This document shows, one piece after another, positions 6,757 through 7,111 of a DNA stretch of 7,111 nucleotides (positions within the stretch are counted from its first letter, which is position 1; each line of letters opens with the position of its first letter). The DNA comes from Deltaproteobacteria bacterium. Lineage in GTDB: Bacteria > Desulfobacterota > Syntrophobacteria > B119-G9. The notes under the pieces are model-generated. The model saw only the letters and a program-made list of their open reading frames with translations. It was not told the DNA's origin and did no database searches. The translations under genes and the position numbers were made by a program. Location of the stretch: positions 1 through 7,111 of the forward strand of contig QMLL01000086.1 in the NCBI GenBank assembly GCA_003646715.1. The letters run 5' to 3'.

Positions 6757-7111
6757 ATGAAAAGTTTTCTAAAACTACTATCTTACCTCCTTCTTGTCGC
6801 TATTCTTATCTCAGTTCTCTTGATCTCACTTGCGGCATATCTCTATTATCATCCAGAGCAAACAAAACGGATTCTCTTAAAAACCCTCACAAAGAATCTA
6901 AATCGAAGGATTGAGGCTGAAAAGTTTTACTTCAAATTGCAACCTCTGGTGCTCGAGGCGGAAGGGGTAAAGATTTATCGAAAAGACCAACCCCAAAAAC
7001 CTGAACTTATGCTCAGGAAATTTAGCATTGCAGCTGAACCTTCACGGGAAAACCTCTGGGATATCTGGCGTTACAAACATATCAGAATTGAAGGTCTCAC
7101 CGCGCACCTGA
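6757..7111 (+). CDS. AsmA-like membrane-anchored envelope protein, N-terminal part (runs off window)
   Basis: The ATG at 6757 opens a frame of 118 codons that stays open to the window edge. The product starts with a short charged segment and one strong hydrophobic helix at about 6-30, rich in L, I and V. The rest would lie in the periplasm. Next comes a segment resembling the start of AsmA/DUF748/TamB-type proteins: NLNRRIEAEKFYFKLQPLVL followed by EAEGVKIY. These are large beta-rich inner-membrane-anchored proteins of diderm bacteria linked to outer-membrane lipid transport and assembly. An in-frame TGA at 6730-6732 with no other start before 6757 fixes the start. The ribosome-binding site is weak (GAG 5 nt upstream). 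Family assignment rests on the N terminus alone, so it is tentative; that it is a real coding region is well supported. Confidence 0.7.
   Translation, partial: MKSFLKLLSYLLLVAILISVLLISLAAYLYYHPEQTKRILLKTLTKNLNRRIEAEKFYFKLQPLVLEAEGVKIYRKDQPQKPELMLRKFSIAAEPSRENLWDIWRYKHIRIEGLTAHL

Overview
The window looks like ordinary chromosomal DNA from a bacterium with an outer membrane. The best guess is a deltaproteobacterium (Desulfobacterota-like). That is an inference from two things: the phoH / 7TM-HD / ybeY gene order, which I recall from Deltaproteobacteria and Firmicutes, and the start of an AsmA-like envelope protein, which points to an outer membrane. Six protein-coding genes fill almost all of the sequence, and the two outermost are cut by the window edges. 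I see no RNA gene, insertion sequence, CRISPR array or prophage.

Left block (1-4360, all on the minus strand): reading in transcription order, yjbQ (YjbQ/UPF0047 family), phoH (PhoH-like ATPase), pgpH (membrane HD-domain c-di-AMP phosphodiesterase) and ybeY (rRNA endonuclease, running off the left edge). Gaps of 8 and 6 nt and then a 107-nt overlap indicate one operon with translational coupling. PhoH and YbeY link it to RNA metabolism and ribosome maturation. PgpH adds second-messenger turnover.

Middle (4361-5571): a 215-bp divergent intergenic region holds a good sigma70-type promoter for moaA on the plus strand and a weaker candidate for the yjbQ operon. moaA is a complete radical-SAM molybdenum-cofactor gene with no other moa gene in view.

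Right (5572-7111): a ROK-family sugar kinase on the minus strand has its stop codon directly against that of moaA. A 213-bp divergent region then carries facing promoter candidates around an inverted repeat. The window ends in the first 118 codons of a membrane-anchored AsmA-like gene on the plus strand.

I found no new biological system. The most notable points are the unusual pgpH/ybeY overlap, which removing one base from a short A tract would resolve into an exact TAA-ATG junction, and the compact regulatory region at 6631-6716.
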